Origin: Caldimonas manganoxidans ATCC BAA-369
Lineage (GTDB): Bacteria > Pseudomonadota > Gammaproteobacteria > Burkholderiales > Burkholderiaceae_C
Assembly (NCBI RefSeq): GCF_000381125.1
Contig: NZ_KB905935.1
Span: forward strand, 1-64,000
Direction of reading: 5' to 3'
Length of the DNA: 64,000 bases
The notes under the pieces: model-generated
Databases searched by the model: none
What the model was told of the DNA's origin: nothing
What the model saw: the letters and a program-made list of their open reading frames with translations, nothing else
In this document: piece by piece, positions 31,892 through 43,064 of the stretch
Position numbering within the stretch: the first letter of the stretch is position 1
How the letters are laid out: each line of letters starts with the position of its first letter
Position numbers and translations under genes: made by a program

Positions 31892-33439
31892 GTGCCCTCT
31901 GCCTTGCGCTCACCCACGCCGGTGCTGTCAAGCCCAAAGGATTGGCCGCTGTACGGCGTGGCCAGCAGCCGTGACATCGAGGCCAGCGCGCAGGCCGATG
32001 TGCCGCCGTACACCCTGATGGAACGTGCGGGCCGCTCGGTTGCCCGCTTGGCCCAAGCCGTGGCCCCCCATGCGCCCCAGGTATGGATCGCTGCAGGCCC
32101 CGGCCACAACGGGGGCGATGGCCTGGAAGCCGCTGCCCGCCTGCGAGACGCCGGGCGGATCGTGCAAGTCCATCTGTGGGCCGATCCGCATCGTTTGCCC
32201 CCCGATGCCGCGCATGCGCTGCGGCGAGCGCGGCAAGCTGGCGTACCCATCATCGCAGGTCCGGACATCGACGCCCCTGCCGGGCTGCCACCCGGCAGCC
32301 TGGCCATCGATGCCTTGTTCGGCCTGGGAGGGCGCCGTGCGCCGCAAGGCCCCATCGCTGCGGCCGTGCAAGCGCTGCGACGCCATCCAGGCCCGGTACT
32401 GGCCGTGGATCTGCCCACCGGACTGGATGCCGACACCGGACGCTGCCTGGGCAGCGGTCCCGACGACGCGGTACGCGCCGACCACACCCTGAGCCTGCTG
32501 ACCCTCAAGCCCGGCCTGTTCACCGCCGACGGACGCGATCTGGCCGGACGAGTATGGTTCGACGACCTCGGCGTCAACCCCGAACGGCCAGCCGATGCCT
32601 GGCTCGGCGCAGGCCACGTGCCCTGGCCCCACAGACGCCACGCACACCACAAAGGCAGCTTCGGCGAGGTGCTGGTCGTCGGCGGCGCCGCCGGCATGAG
32701 CGGCGCGCTGTGGCTGGCGGCACGGGCCGCGCTGGCCGCAGGTGCGGGACGGGTCTACGCCCACCCTCTGGATCCGCAGGCCTCCTTGTTGGACCCTCAA
32801 CAGCCCGAGTTGATGGGGCGCGATGCAGCGACGGCCGCTTCGCTGCCCATCGACTCGCTGACCGTGGTGTGTGGTTGCGGAGGAGGATCGGCCATCGGGT
32901 CCGCCCTGCCGTGGTGGCTCGGACGGGCCCCGCGCCTGGTGCTCGATGCCGATGCGCTCAATGCCGTGGCCGCCGACGCCGGCCTGCAGGCCCAACTGCA
33001 ACGTCGCGCCCGCCGCGGGCAGTCCACCGTGCTGACCCCGCATCCGTTGGAAGCCGCACGGCTGCTAGGCGCCGCATCGTCCCGGGAGGTCCAGGCCGAC
33101 CGCCTGGCCGCGGCCCAGACCTTGGCCGGACGCCTGCACTGCACCGTGGTGCTCAAAGGGTCGGGCACCGTGATCGCTCAAGCGGACCGCCCCCCATGGA
33201 TCAACCGCAGTGGCAACGCAGCCTTGGCCACGGCAGGCACGGGCGATGTGCTGGCCGGCTGGCTGGCCGGTCTGTGGGCTCAAGGGCTCGATGCCTGGAC
33301 TGCCGCCACCGCCGCGGTGTTTCTACACGGGGCGGCAGCCGACCGCTGGATCGCCGAGGGGCACGGCGCCCCACTGCGCGCCAGCGTGCTCATCGAGCGC
33401 TTGGCGGCCTCATGGTCCACCTCGACGCCGACTATCTGA
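31892..33439 (+). CDS. Bifunctional NAD(P)HX epimerase/dehydratase
   Basis: The protein has 515 residues from the proposed GTG. The N-terminal epimerase domain has TLMERAGRSVARL and GPGHNGGDGLEAAARL. The C-terminal ADP-dependent dehydratase domain has HHKGSFGEVLVVGG and NAALATAGTGDVLAGWL. Together they repair hydrated NADH and NADPH. No ATG lies before the first conserved motif: GTG at 31892, GTG at 31922 or TTG at 31826 are the candidates, and none has a good ribosome site. Its end overlaps the convergent rnr by eight bases. Confidence 0.88.
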   Translation: MPSALRSPTPVLSSPKDWPLYGVASSRDIEASAQADVPPYTLMERAGRSVARLAQAVAPHAPQVWIAAGPGHNGGDGLEAAARLRDAGRIVQVHLWADPHRLPPDAAHALRRARQAGVPIIAGPDIDAPAGLPPGSLAIDALFGLGGRRAPQGPIAAAVQALRRHPGPVLAVDLPTGLDADTGRCLGSGPDDAVRADHTLSLLTLKPGLFTADGRDLAGRVWFDDLGVNPERPADAWLGAGHVPWPHRRHAHHKGSFGEVLVVGGAAGMSGALWLAARAALAAGAGRVYAHPLDPQASLLDPQQPELMGRDAATAASLPIDSLTVVCGCGGGSAIGSALPWWLGRAPRLVLDADALNAVAADAGLQAQLQRRARRGQSTVLTPHPLEAARLLGAASSREVQADRLAAAQTLAGRLHCTVVLKGSGTVIAQADRPPWINRSGNAALATAGTGDVLAGWLAGLWAQGLDAWTAATAAVFLHGAAADRWIAEGHGAPLRASVLIERLAASWSTSTPTI

Positions 33440-35642
33440 CCCGGCGAGCACTGCGTGGCTTGGGCGGCTTGACGGCCGTCTTCTTGGATCCACCGCGAGC
33501 GCCGCGACTGACCGCCGCAGCCCCCGCTTTGACCGCACGTGCGCGGGATTTCACCTGCCGATCGGCCGCCTCCACCTCCGCCAGCCGAGCCTGTCGGCTC
33601 CCACCCAGGCCTTTGCCCGCGCGGGAGCCAGCGCGCTCGTCGGCCGCCTCGTGCACCATGCGGAAATCGATCTTGCGTCCGTCCAGGTCCACACGGATGA
33701 CTTGCACCCGCACCCGCGCACCGATCGCGTAGCGCACCCCGCTGCGCTCACCGCGCAGCTCCTGGCGCACCTCGTCGAAGCGGAAATACTCGCCACCAAG
33801 CTCGGTGACATGCACCAAGCCTTCGACATAGAGCGCATCGAGCTGCACGAACACACCGAAGCTCGTGACCGCACTGACCGTACCGCTGTACTCCTCGCCG
33901 AGGTGATCTCGCATGAAGCGGCATTTGAGCCAGGCTTCGACATCGCGGGAGGCTTCGTCGGCACGTCGCTCGCAAGCGCTGCAATGGATGCCCGCGGCCT
34001 CCCACTGCGCCATTTCAGCAGCCGGGGTCTTTTTTTGCGCCCCACGCCGCTGCGGCATCGGCACGTCGAGCAAGCCGCTCAAACGATAGCGCTGCCCCTG
34101 CAACAACGCCTTGATGACCCGGTGCACGAGCAAATCGGGGTAGCGGCGAATCGGGCTGGTGAAGTGCGTGTAAGCCTCGTAAGCCAAGCCGAAATGCCCC
34201 GAGTTGACTGGGGTGTAAATGGCCTGCTGCATGGATCGCAGCAACATCGAGTGGATCTGCGCCGCATCGGGCCGACCCTTGGTCGCCTCGGCAATGGCCT
34301 GAAACTCCCTGGGATGCGGTTCGTCGCTGATGGTCAGCCCCAAGCCCAAGGCCCGCAGATAGTTCTGCAAGACCACGCGCTTGTCCGGCGTGGGACCCTC
34401 GTGCACCCGATACAACCCCGGGTGATTGGCGCGAGCGATGAAGTCGGCCGCACACACATTGGCCGCCAGCATGGCCTCCTCGATGAGGCGATGCGCCTCG
34501 GTGCGCACCCGCGGCACGATTTTTTCGATGCGACCGTTGTCGTCGCACACGATCTGTGTCTCGACGGTCTCGAAGTCCACCGCTCCACGCTGGGTGCGCT
34601 CGCGCAGCAATGCGCGGTACACCTCGTGCAGATGCAGCAAGTGCGGCACCAAGGCTTGGCGGCGCTGGGCCTCGGGGCCGCGGGTATTGGGCAGAATGGC
34701 CGCCACCTCGGTGTAGGTGAGCCGCGCATGCGAGCGAATCACCGCCGGGAAAAACTGATAGGCGTGGATCTCACCTTTGGCATTGATGAGCATGTCGCAG
34801 ACCATCGCCAACCGGTCCTCGTCCGGGTTGAGCGAACACAGCCCATTGGACAGTTTCTCCGGCAGCATCGGGATGACCCGACGAGGGAAGTACACCGAAG
34901 TGGCGCGCTCGTAGGCATCGGCATCCAGCGGGTCGCCGGGCTTGACATAGTGGCTGACGTCGGCGATGGCCACCACCAAGCGCCATCCTTTGCCACGGCC
35001 AACGCGTGCCGGTTCGCAGTAGACCGCATCATCGAAGTCGCGTGCGTCCTCGCCGTCGATGGTCACCAAAGGCACGTCGGTCAGGTCGATGCGGTGTTTG
35101 CGGTCCGCCGGGCGGATCTTGTCGGGCAGCTTGGCCGCCTGGGCCAAGGTCGCCGGCGAGAACTGATGCGGCACTTCGTACTTGCGCACCGCGATCTCGA
35201 TCTCCATGCCAGGATCGTCGATCTCGCCCAGCACCTCGGTGACGCGACCGACCGGCTGTGAGTACATCGACGGTGGCTCCGTCAACTCCACGGCCACCAC
35301 CTGCCCAGCCTGGGCTTTGGCGATCGCGTTTTTCGGGATCAGGATGTCTTGCCCGTAGCGCTTGTCTTCGGGCGCCACGATCCACACCCCCCCCTCATGC
35401 AACAAACGGCCGATGAGGGGCGACTTCTTGCGCTCGATGATCTCGAGCACACGCCCTTCCGGGCGGCCCTTGCGATCGTGCCGCACCACACGCACGCGCA
35501 CGCGGTCGCGGTGCAGTACGGCGCGCATTTCCTGCGGCGAAAGATAGACATCGGCCTGTCCATCGTCACGGCGCACGAAGCCATGGCCGTCACGGTGACC
35601 GATGACCGTCCCTTCGACCTCGTCGAACAAGGTGGTGGCCAT
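33432..35642 (-). CDS. rnr: Ribonuclease R
   Basis: The 736-residue 3'-5' exoribonuclease has N-terminal cold-shock/OB domains (GTVIGHRDGHGFVRRDDG), the RNB catalytic domain with acidic DGEDARDFDD (196-205), a C-terminal S1 domain (GTVSAVTSFGVFVQL) and a basic Lys/Arg-rich tail. It degrades structured RNA. The start at 35642 fits the family. The frame stays open 20 codons upstream, where AAGGAG is seen but not at useful spacing to any start codon. Confidence 0.95.
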   Translation of the reverse strand: MATTLFDEVEGTVIGHRDGHGFVRRDDGQADVYLSPQEMRAVLHRDRVRVRVVRHDRKGRPEGRVLEIIERKKSPLIGRLLHEGGVWIVAPEDKRYGQDILIPKNAIAKAQAGQVVAVELTEPPSMYSQPVGRVTEVLGEIDDPGMEIEIAVRKYEVPHQFSPATLAQAAKLPDKIRPADRKHRIDLTDVPLVTIDGEDARDFDDAVYCEPARVGRGKGWRLVVAIADVSHYVKPGDPLDADAYERATSVYFPRRVIPMLPEKLSNGLCSLNPDEDRLAMVCDMLINAKGEIHAYQFFPAVIRSHARLTYTEVAAILPNTRGPEAQRRQALVPHLLHLHEVYRALLRERTQRGAVDFETVETQIVCDDNGRIEKIVPRVRTEAHRLIEEAMLAANVCAADFIARANHPGLYRVHEGPTPDKRVVLQNYLRALGLGLTISDEPHPREFQAIAEATKGRPDAAQIHSMLLRSMQQAIYTPVNSGHFGLAYEAYTHFTSPIRRYPDLLVHRVIKALLQGQRYRLSGLLDVPMPQRRGAQKKTPAAEMAQWEAAGIHCSACERRADEASRDVEAWLKCRFMRDHLGEEYSGTVSAVTSFGVFVQLDALYVEGLVHVTELGGEYFRFDEVRQELRGERSGVRYAIGARVRVQVIRVDLDGRKIDFRMVHEAADERAGSRAGKGLGGSRQARLAEVEAADRQVKSRARAVKAGAAAVSRGARGGSKKTAVKPPKPRSARRVR

Positions 35643-35650
35643 CGTGGTAC

Positions 35651-35680
35651 TTGCAGTTTTCAAATGATTGATGATAGAAT
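35651..35680 (+). promoter_or_regulatory. Predicted promoter of tRNA-Leu
   Basis: TTGCAG and TAGAAT are separated by 18 bases in an AT-rich island just upstream of the tRNA gene. Transcription would start near 35688, about 54 bases before the mature tRNA. The site overlaps the 5' leader of the divergent rnr gene. Confidence 0.5.
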
Positions 35681-35741
35681 CTCCTTCTATTCTGACGCAC
35701 ACGACGCTTGATTGAATGCGTGATGTGAGTCGAGCACCTGA

Positions 35742-35826
<85 letters not shown>

Positions 35827-35832
35827 GATACC

Positions 35833-35863
35833 AAAGCCTCGCATCTCTGATGCGGGGCTTTTT
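35833..35863 (+). terminator. Intrinsic terminator of tRNA-Leu
   Basis: AAAGCCTCGCAT pairs with ATGCGGGGCTTT over 12 bases (one T-G wobble) around a CTCTG loop, followed by T residues. It begins seven bases after the tRNA. Confidence 0.88.
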
Positions 35864-35908
35864 CATTTCCGGCGCGTCTGCGGGTACCAATTTGACGACG
35901 CACACGAC

Positions 35909-35930
35909 ATCGCATGCGGTATCGCATGCG
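35909..35930. repeat. Two tandem copies of ATCGCATGCG
   Basis: The ten-base unit occurs at 35909 and 35921, each containing the palindrome CGCATGCG. It lies in the 212-base stretch (35864-36075) between the tRNA terminator and the phosphoribosyltransferase stop, where I see no gene. It could be a protein-binding site or chance. Confidence 0.4.
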
Positions 35931-36075
35931 CAGCCGCATCCGCGGCCACACTTGCCATCACTGGCACCATCCCTGGCCGGCACGAGCCAAGCGGATGGGG
36001 CGGCTGCAAAGCCACAGCCCACCCGCGAGGCCATGTTCCTGCGAATCGAGGGCAGACCAGAAGACGGGGCGGCGC

Positions 36076-36597
36076 TCAAACCTGGTACTTTTTGGCCAAC
36101 CCTTCGGGACGCAACGTGTCGTACTCTTCGAAGGGCTGGTGGATCCATGGACTGGTGGGCAGCAACTCGACATGGTAGTCCGGCATGTAGCTGGACACGC
36201 CCTTGACCCAGATGACTGCCGAGCGCAGCTCCGTGATGGCAGGCATGCCGCGCAAGCGCTCGACCACCGCTTTGAGTGTCACACCGGAGTCGGCCAGATC
36301 ATCGACCAACAACACTCGGCCGGCCAGTTCGCCCTTGGGCATCGTGATGTATTTGGCCATGTCCAAGCGGCCTTGGATGGTGCCGCCTTCGGCACGGTAT
36401 GAGCTGGTGGACATGATGGCCAGCGGTTTGTCGAACACACGCGACAGCACATCACCAGGCCGCATGCCGCCCCGTGCCAAGCACAGAATCTGGTCGAAGA
36501 CCCACCCCGAGTTGTGCACCTTCAGCGCCAGACGCTCGATGAGCATGTGGTACTCGTCCCAGGACACATAAAGGTGTTTGCCATCGTCGGTCAGCAT
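36076..36597 (-). CDS. Phosphoribosyltransferase (purine-type)
   Basis: The 173-residue type I phosphoribosyltransferase has the PRPP-binding motif RVLLVDDLADSGVT (94-107) and an N-terminal CLARGGMRPGDVLS. It probably salvages hypoxanthine, guanine or xanthine, which fits purA immediately upstream. The exact base is not clear. AAGGAG precedes the start. Confidence 0.85.
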   Translation of the reverse strand: MLTDDGKHLYVSWDEYHMLIERLALKVHNSGWVFDQILCLARGGMRPGDVLSRVFDKPLAIMSTSSYRAEGGTIQGRLDMAKYITMPKGELAGRVLLVDDLADSGVTLKAVVERLRGMPAITELRSAVIWVKGVSSYMPDYHVELLPTSPWIHQPFEEYDTLRPEGLAKKYQV

Positions 36598-36671
36598 GCA
36601 GGCTCCTTGCGCTTGCTCATCGTCTGAGAGATACGGATGAATGGGTTGAGGGGCTGGGCCTAGGCACAGGC

Positions 36672-38006
<1,335 letters not shown>

Positions 38007-38052
38007 TCACGATCCCAAACGAAAAGATGTCTGTCGCGTCGCCCCTCGGCGT

Positions 38053-39216
38053 TTACAGCGGACGGACGACCCAGCGATCGCCGTGCGCGACGAGCTCGCG
38101 ATCGCATTCGAATTCCTGCACCTCGTGCTCGTGCCCCGGCAGCACGCACACGACGACCTCCCCCTGTTCGCGCAGCCGGCGCACGGCCTCGCGCAGACTG
38201 GGATCTTCTCCCCAGGGTGCGCGCACAGCCGCCCGCGTGCCGGCCACCTGGGCCAGGCCCACCAGTTCCTTCAAGTCGGTACTGAATCCCACGGCCGGAC
38301 GGTTGCGGCCGAAGACCGCGCCGACCTCGTCGTAGCGCCCTCCGCGCACCAATGCGTCAGGGTAGCCTGCCGCGTAAATCGCAAAACGGGCTCCGCTGTA
38401 GTACCCGTAGCCACGCAGATCGGCCAAGTCCACCCCCAAGCTCACGCCCGGGAAGGTGCGGGCGAGATGCTCGGTCAGCCAAGCCAGGTCGTCCAGCGCC
38501 GCGGCAATGCCCGCACGCGGGGGCAAGCGGCGCCGGGCCTCATCCAGCACCTCCCGCCCACCGTATAGCTGCGTCAAGCTGAGGAGCCCCTCGCGGGACT
38601 CGGCCGGAAACCCGGCGGTGAGTTCTTGCAGTGCCGCCGCATCCTTGGCTACCAAGCTGCGATAAACCGCCTCCAATGAGGCCGCATCCACCGGCACCCC
38701 CGCCAGCAGCGCTCGCACGATACGGGCATGGGCCAGATCGAGCGTCAGCCCCTGCACGCCCACACGCTGCAAGGCGGTCAGCGCCAGCTCCTGCACCTCC
38801 AGATCGGCCTCCAAGCCGGCATGACCGTAGATTTCGGCGCCGAACTGCAGCGGCTCGCGGGTGGCGCGCAGACCGGCCGGCCGGGTGTGCAGCACCGGTG
38901 CGCAGTAGCACAAACGCGTCACACCCGCGCGGTTGAGCAAATGGGCATCGATACGCGCAACCTGGGGCGTGGCGTCGGCCCGCACACCGAGCGTGCGGCC
39001 ACTGAGTTGGTCCACGAGTTTGAAGGTGCGCAGATCCAACTCGCCGCCCGCACCGGTGAGTAAAGATTCGAGGTGTTCGAGCAGGGGCGGCATGACCAGC
39101 TCGTAACCGCAGCAACGCGCGCTATCGAGCAAGACCCGCCGCAATTCCTCGATGCGCCGCGCCTCGGAGGGCAAGACATCGGCAATGTGCTCGGGCAGCA
39201 GCCAAGCAGAAGACAT
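38053..39216 (-). CDS. hisZ: ATP phosphoribosyltransferase regulatory subunit
   Basis: The 387-residue protein resembles histidyl-tRNA synthetase without tRNA function. It has [11 protein letters not shown], the core [18 protein letters not shown] and a C-terminal [12 protein letters not shown]. HisZ pairs with the short HisG to make and regulate the first enzyme of histidine synthesis. A separate true hisS is present at 46569-47855, which supports this call. Confidence 0.93.
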   Translation of the reverse strand: MSSAWLLPEHIADVLPSEARRIEELRRVLLDSARCCGYELVMPPLLEHLESLLTGAGGELDLRTFKLVDQLSGRTLGVRADATPQVARIDAHLLNRAGVTRLCYCAPVLHTRPAGLRATREPLQFGAEIYGHAGLEADLEVQELALTALQRVGVQGLTLDLAHARIVRALLAGVPVDAASLEAVYRSLVAKDAAALQELTAGFPAESREGLLSLTQLYGGREVLDEARRRLPPRAGIAAALDDLAWLTEHLARTFPGVSLGVDLADLRGYGYYSGARFAIYAAGYPDALVRGGRYDEVGAVFGRNRPAVGFSTDLKELVGLAQVAGTRAAVRAPWGEDPSLREAVRRLREQGEVVVCVLPGHEHEVQEFECDRELVAHGDRWVVRPL

Positions 39217-39293
39217 GGGAACGTGCCAGGGGATTGAAAACGCGATTGTACCGGTGACTCGGCGCCCATCCCCGCAGCGCCGAGCCTGCGGCT

Positions 39294-39479
39294 TCAGGTG
39301 GCCAGCATGAGCAGCAGCAGGCCCGCAGCAAGACTGAGCAGGCCCAGGAAACGCAATTGCCCGTCGGTGAGCCGAAGCGCCTGTTCGAACACCCGGCGCC
39401 AGACGCCCGGACTCACGAAAGGCAACAGGCCCTCGAAGACCAGCATCAGCCCCAGCGCCACGAAGATGAGGTCCCCCAT
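39294..39479 (-). CDS. DUF2065 small membrane protein
   Basis: The 61-residue protein begins [21 protein letters not shown] and has two membrane helices with a conserved hairpin turn before [15 protein letters not shown]. Proteins of this family are found next to hflC in many proteobacteria and are of unknown role. The start at 39479 lies four bases after the hflC stop. Confidence 0.85.
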   Translation of the reverse strand: MGDLIFVALGLMLVFEGLLPFVSPGVWRRVFEQALRLTDGQLRFLGLLSLAAGLLLLMLAT

Positions 39480-39483
39480 GCGG

Positions 39484-40371
39484 TCAACGGCGGCTCGCGC
39501 CAGCGCCACTGCCTTGCATGGCACGGAAGAACTCGCTGTCGGGGTCGAGGATCATCACATCGGATTTGCTGCGGAAGCTCTGACGGTAGGCTTCGAGGCT
39601 GCGGTAGAACTGCGCGAACTGCGGATCGCGCCCGAAGGCTGCGGCATAGATCGCCGCGGCCCGGGCATCACCCTCACCCTTGATTCTCTGAGCGTCACGG
39701 TAGGCCTCGGCCACGATGATTTCCCGCTGACGATCGGCATCGGCCCGGATGCTCTCGCTCTCGGCCGCGCCAGTGGAGCGGCGCTCATTGGCCACGCGAC
39801 GACGCTCGGACTCCATGCGACGGTACACCGCATCGGTGATGCTGGCGGAAAAATCCACACGCTTGATCCGCACATCCACGATTTCGATGCCAAAACTTTT
39901 GGCATCTTCAGTCAAGCGCGCTTGCACGGCCTGCATCACACGATCACGTTCGGTCGACAGCACCGCCTTGACGGTACGTCGAGTCACTTCCTCATTGAAT
40001 GCAGCCTGCACGATCGGCGCCAGACGCACCTCGGCGTTGCGCACATCGGCGCCGTTGTTGTTGCGAATGAACTGCCGAGGGTCGGTGATGCGCCACTTGA
40101 CCAGCCAGTCGATCACCAAGCTTTGCTTTTCAGCGGTGAAGATAGGGCGGGTTTCCGGGCTGTCCAGCGACTGGATGCGTTTGTCCAGGAAAACGACGTT
40201 CTGAAAAGGCGGCGGCAGCTTGAACTTCAAGCCGGGCTCGCTGATGACTTCCTTGATCTCGCCCAGCGCGTACACCGCGGCGAATTGGCGCTGATCGACG
40301 ACGAACAGCATCGACCCGGCCAGGACGACGGCCAGCAGCAGGGTCGAGACGATCATTCCGATGCGATTCAT
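39484..40371 (-). CDS. hflC: HflC, FtsH-modulating SPFH protein
   Basis: The 295-residue protein has one N-terminal membrane helix, a periplasmic SPFH/band 7 domain and a coiled-coil C-terminal half (RRMESERRRVANERRSTGA). It forms with HflK a large membrane cage around the FtsH protease. It follows hflK with a 27-base gap. Confidence 0.95.
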   Translation of the reverse strand: MNRIGMIVSTLLLAVVLAGSMLFVVDQRQFAAVYALGEIKEVISEPGLKFKLPPPFQNVVFLDKRIQSLDSPETRPIFTAEKQSLVIDWLVKWRITDPRQFIRNNNGADVRNAEVRLAPIVQAAFNEEVTRRTVKAVLSTERDRVMQAVQARLTEDAKSFGIEIVDVRIKRVDFSASITDAVYRRMESERRRVANERRSTGAAESESIRADADRQREIIVAEAYRDAQRIKGEGDARAAAIYAAAFGRDPQFAQFYRSLEAYRQSFRSKSDVMILDPDSEFFRAMQGSGAGASRR

Positions 40372-40398
40372 GAGTTCCTCTTGGTCTGCACTCGGTCA

Positions 40399-41790
40399 TC
40401 AACGCACGTCGCGCTCGCGGCTGCGTTGCGGGTCGCGCAGGCGGTTGTCACTGGACAGGGGCAGCGGCTGTTGCGTCTGGGCTTGGGCCTCTGCGGCCGG
40501 CGGCGTCTGGGCCGCCCCCTGCACCGCGCTGAGCTGCATCAGCTTGTCCAGTGGCAGGTACAACAGGCTGTTGTTGCGCGTGTCGACCATGATCTTGCTG
40601 ACGTTGCTGTAGATCTGTTGCATGGTCTCGATGTAGAGACGGTCGCGCGTGACCGCCGGAGCCTTCTGATACTCGGCCAGCACGCTGCGGAAGCGGTCGG
40701 CATCACCCTCGGCCTGGGCGATGACGCGCGCCCGATAGGCTTCGGCCTCCTCGCGCAGACGCGCCGCGGTGCCCTGTGCACGGGGGATCACATCGTTGGC
40801 ATAGGCCTGACCTTCGTTCTTCAGACGTTCACGGTCGGCGCTGGCTTTGAGGGCATCGTCGAAAGCCGCTTGCACTTGCTCGGGGGCTTGTACGCTTTGG
40901 ATGTTGACGTTAGAGATCACGATCCCGGCGCGCAGCCGATCGAGTTGGGTTTGAATGGATTTGACCAACTCGGCAGCGATCGCATCACGCTGCTCGTACA
41001 GCACTGCATCCATCGCGCTGCGACCGACGATCTCGCGCACAGCCGACTCGGCGGCCTGAACCACGGCATCATCGGGGCGACGGTTTTCGAACAGATAGTC
41101 TTTGACATCCTTCAGGCGGTATTGCACCGTGAAGCGAATGTCGACGATGTTCTCGTCTTGGGTCAGCATGGATGAGTCACGCAAGCCGGTGGCCTGCACG
41201 ACCGAGGCGCTGCCCACATCCACCGAGCGCAGCTGCGTGACCGGCACCGTCTCATGAGACTGGAAGGGATACGGCAAACGCCACTTGAAGCCGGCTTCGG
41301 TGGTGTGGCTGTAGCGGCCGAACGTCATGACCACGGCTTGTTGACCTTCCTGAACGATGAAGAAGCCACTGCCCAGCCAGATCAATACCACCACGCCGAC
41401 GATCAACCCCGCGCCGATGCCGGCGCCTTTCATGTCCGGCGGCTGGAAGCCTCCACCATTACCATGGCCCTCGGGCCGCTGCGGTCCCCCCGGACGGCCG
41501 CCGAACAGGCCGCTGAGCTTGCGGTTGAAATCGCGCCAAAGTTCGTCCAGGTCCGGAGGGCCTTCATTGCGCCCACCGCCGCCTGAGCCTTGATTGCGCG
41601 TCGGCTCATTGCCCAGGGGATCGAGGCGGCGTCCCCACCGGGGATCGTTCAGATTGAACAGTCCGCGCACGGGGCGCAGCATGGTTGCCACAAGGGCCTT
41701 GAACAGCGCGCGCCCCACGTGGGCCAGACGCTGGACGAAGCCGGCCGCAGCGGTAGGGGATTCGGGAAAGGAGCGAATGTTCATGCTCAT
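40399..41790 (-). CDS. hflK: HflK, FtsH-modulating SPFH protein
   Basis: The 463-residue protein has a Gly/Pro-rich cytoplasmic N-terminus, one membrane helix (GLIVGVVVLIWLGSGFFIV), an SPFH domain and a Gln/Ala-rich tail. The annotated start overlaps the hflX stop as ATGA. The family's usual opening FNLNDPRWGRR begins only after 45 residues, and an ATG at 41682 would give the more common length, so the N-terminus is uncertain. Confidence 0.93.
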   Translation of the reverse strand: MSMNIRSFPESPTAAAGFVQRLAHVGRALFKALVATMLRPVRGLFNLNDPRWGRRLDPLGNEPTRNQGSGGGGRNEGPPDLDELWRDFNRKLSGLFGGRPGGPQRPEGHGNGGGFQPPDMKGAGIGAGLIVGVVVLIWLGSGFFIVQEGQQAVVMTFGRYSHTTEAGFKWRLPYPFQSHETVPVTQLRSVDVGSASVVQATGLRDSSMLTQDENIVDIRFTVQYRLKDVKDYLFENRRPDDAVVQAAESAVREIVGRSAMDAVLYEQRDAIAAELVKSIQTQLDRLRAGIVISNVNIQSVQAPEQVQAAFDDALKASADRERLKNEGQAYANDVIPRAQGTAARLREEAEAYRARVIAQAEGDADRFRSVLAEYQKAPAVTRDRLYIETMQQIYSNVSKIMVDTRNNSLLYLPLDKLMQLSAVQGAAQTPPAAEAQAQTQQPLPLSSDNRLRDPQRSRERDVR

Positions 41791-43013
41791 GCGACAAGGA
41801 TGGTGTGTGGGGGAGCGTCAGGCAGGAGCGCTCCAGGTTCGGTCAAAGCATCCCGGGCCAAGGGGTCGGTGGAGATCGGTGCCCCAAGCGCCGCTTCGGC
41901 AAGCACCCGGCGCAGGCGGTCCAGCCCTTGGCCCGTGGCCGCGCTGACGAATACCCGCGGCGCCGAACGGTGCGGTGCCAGTTCGAAGGTATCGACCAGC
42001 TCCCGGGGACGCTGACTGGCCTGCAGACGATCCAGCTTGTTGAATACCAAGATTTGAGGGAGTTCGGCTGCGCCGATGTCGGCCAACACCCGCATCACTT
42101 CATCGACTTGTTCCCGCCACGTAGGGCTGGACGCATCCACGATGTGCAACAAGAGGTCGGCATCGGCCGCTTCTTGCAAGGTGGCCTGGAAGGCTTCCAC
42201 CAGGCCGTGCGGCAAATCGCGGATGAAGCCCACCGTATCGGACAGGCTGACCGTGCGCTCGGCATCGGCCAGATAGAGTTGGCGTGTGGTGGTGTCCAGG
42301 GTTGCAAAGAGCTGGTCCGCCGCATAGGCGCGGGCCTTCACCAAGGCGTTGAACATCGTGGACTTGCCGGCATTGGTATAGCCCACCAGCGAGACCTTGA
42401 AGGTGCCGTTGCGCTGCCGCGAGCGACGCTGCGTCTGCCGCTGGCGCTTGACACGATCGAGTTGGGCCTTGAGCGACTTGATGCGCTGGCCGATCATGCG
42501 TCGGTCGAGCTCGATCTGCGTCTCTCCAGGCCCCCCTCGGTGCCCCACCCCGCCGCGCTGCCGCTCCAGGTGACTCCAACGCCGCACCAAGCGCGTGGAC
42601 AGGTACTGCAACCGCGCCAGTTCGACTTGCAGCTTGCCTTCATGGCTGCGCGCACGCTGCGCGAAAATTTCCAGGATGAGCATCGTGCGATCAACCACCG
42701 GCACGCCGAGAAAGCGCTCGAGGTTGCGCTGCTGCGCCGGCGACAAGGCCTGATCGAACAGCACGCGGGTCGCCCCATGTTGACCGACCAGGGCCTTGAT
42801 CTCCTCGGCCTTGCCCAGCCCCACGAACAAGGCTGCGTCCGGGGCCTTGCGCCGTGTCGTCAAACGCGCCACCGGAGTGTCTCCGGCCGACTGCGCCAAC
42901 AGCGCCAACTCGTCCAGTGTCGGATCGAAGGAGAAACCGGGGCCGAGGTCCACCCCCACCAAGATGGTGGGCTGGGTCACGTGCGCTGCCGGGGCATTCA
43001 AGGTCGGTGTCAC
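41787..43013 (-). CDS. hflX: Ribosome-associated GTPase HflX
   Basis: The 408-residue protein has the N-terminal HflX domain with GGVGHRGGPGETQIELDRR and a GTPase domain with P-loop GYTNAGKST (211-219), the DTVGFIRDLP switch II and NKLD. HflX binds ribosomes and rescues or splits them under stress. The start is GTG, and I see no upstream ATG. The gene lies 51 bases after hfq. Confidence 0.94.
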   Translation of the reverse strand: MTPTLNAPAAHVTQPTILVGVDLGPGFSFDPTLDELALLAQSAGDTPVARLTTRRKAPDAALFVGLGKAEEIKALVGQHGATRVLFDQALSPAQQRNLERFLGVPVVDRTMLILEIFAQRARSHEGKLQVELARLQYLSTRLVRRWSHLERQRGGVGHRGGPGETQIELDRRMIGQRIKSLKAQLDRVKRQRQTQRRSRQRNGTFKVSLVGYTNAGKSTMFNALVKARAYAADQLFATLDTTTRQLYLADAERTVSLSDTVGFIRDLPHGLVEAFQATLQEAADADLLLHIVDASSPTWREQVDEVMRVLADIGAAELPQILVFNKLDRLQASQRPRELVDTFELAPHRSAPRVFVSAATGQGLDRLRRVLAEAALGAPISTDPLARDALTEPGALLPDAPPHTILVA

Positions 43014-43032
43014 CTCAAGCGGGTCGCCAACG

Positions 43033-43053
43033 CCGCCCGGTCGCGCCGGGCGG
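43033..43053 (-). terminator. GC-rich hairpin between hfq and hflX
   Basis: CCGCCCGG and CCGGGCGG form an eight-base stem with a five-base loop 12 bases after the hfq stop. No T-tract follows, so it may stabilise the hfq message or slow transcription into hflX and not end it. Confidence 0.35.
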
Positions 43054-43064
43054 GCCTTCAGGCA

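Noticed and set aside
35850-36206. Possible small gene after tRNA-Leu on the plus strand
   Set aside because: The frame begins inside the tRNA terminator, runs into the antisense strand of the phosphoribosyltransferase and has no ribosome site.
39298-41175. Long open frame opposite hflK and hflC (625 codons)
   Set aside because: It is antisense to two SPFH genes and a DUF2065 gene, has no domain, and starts inside a conserved membrane protein gene.
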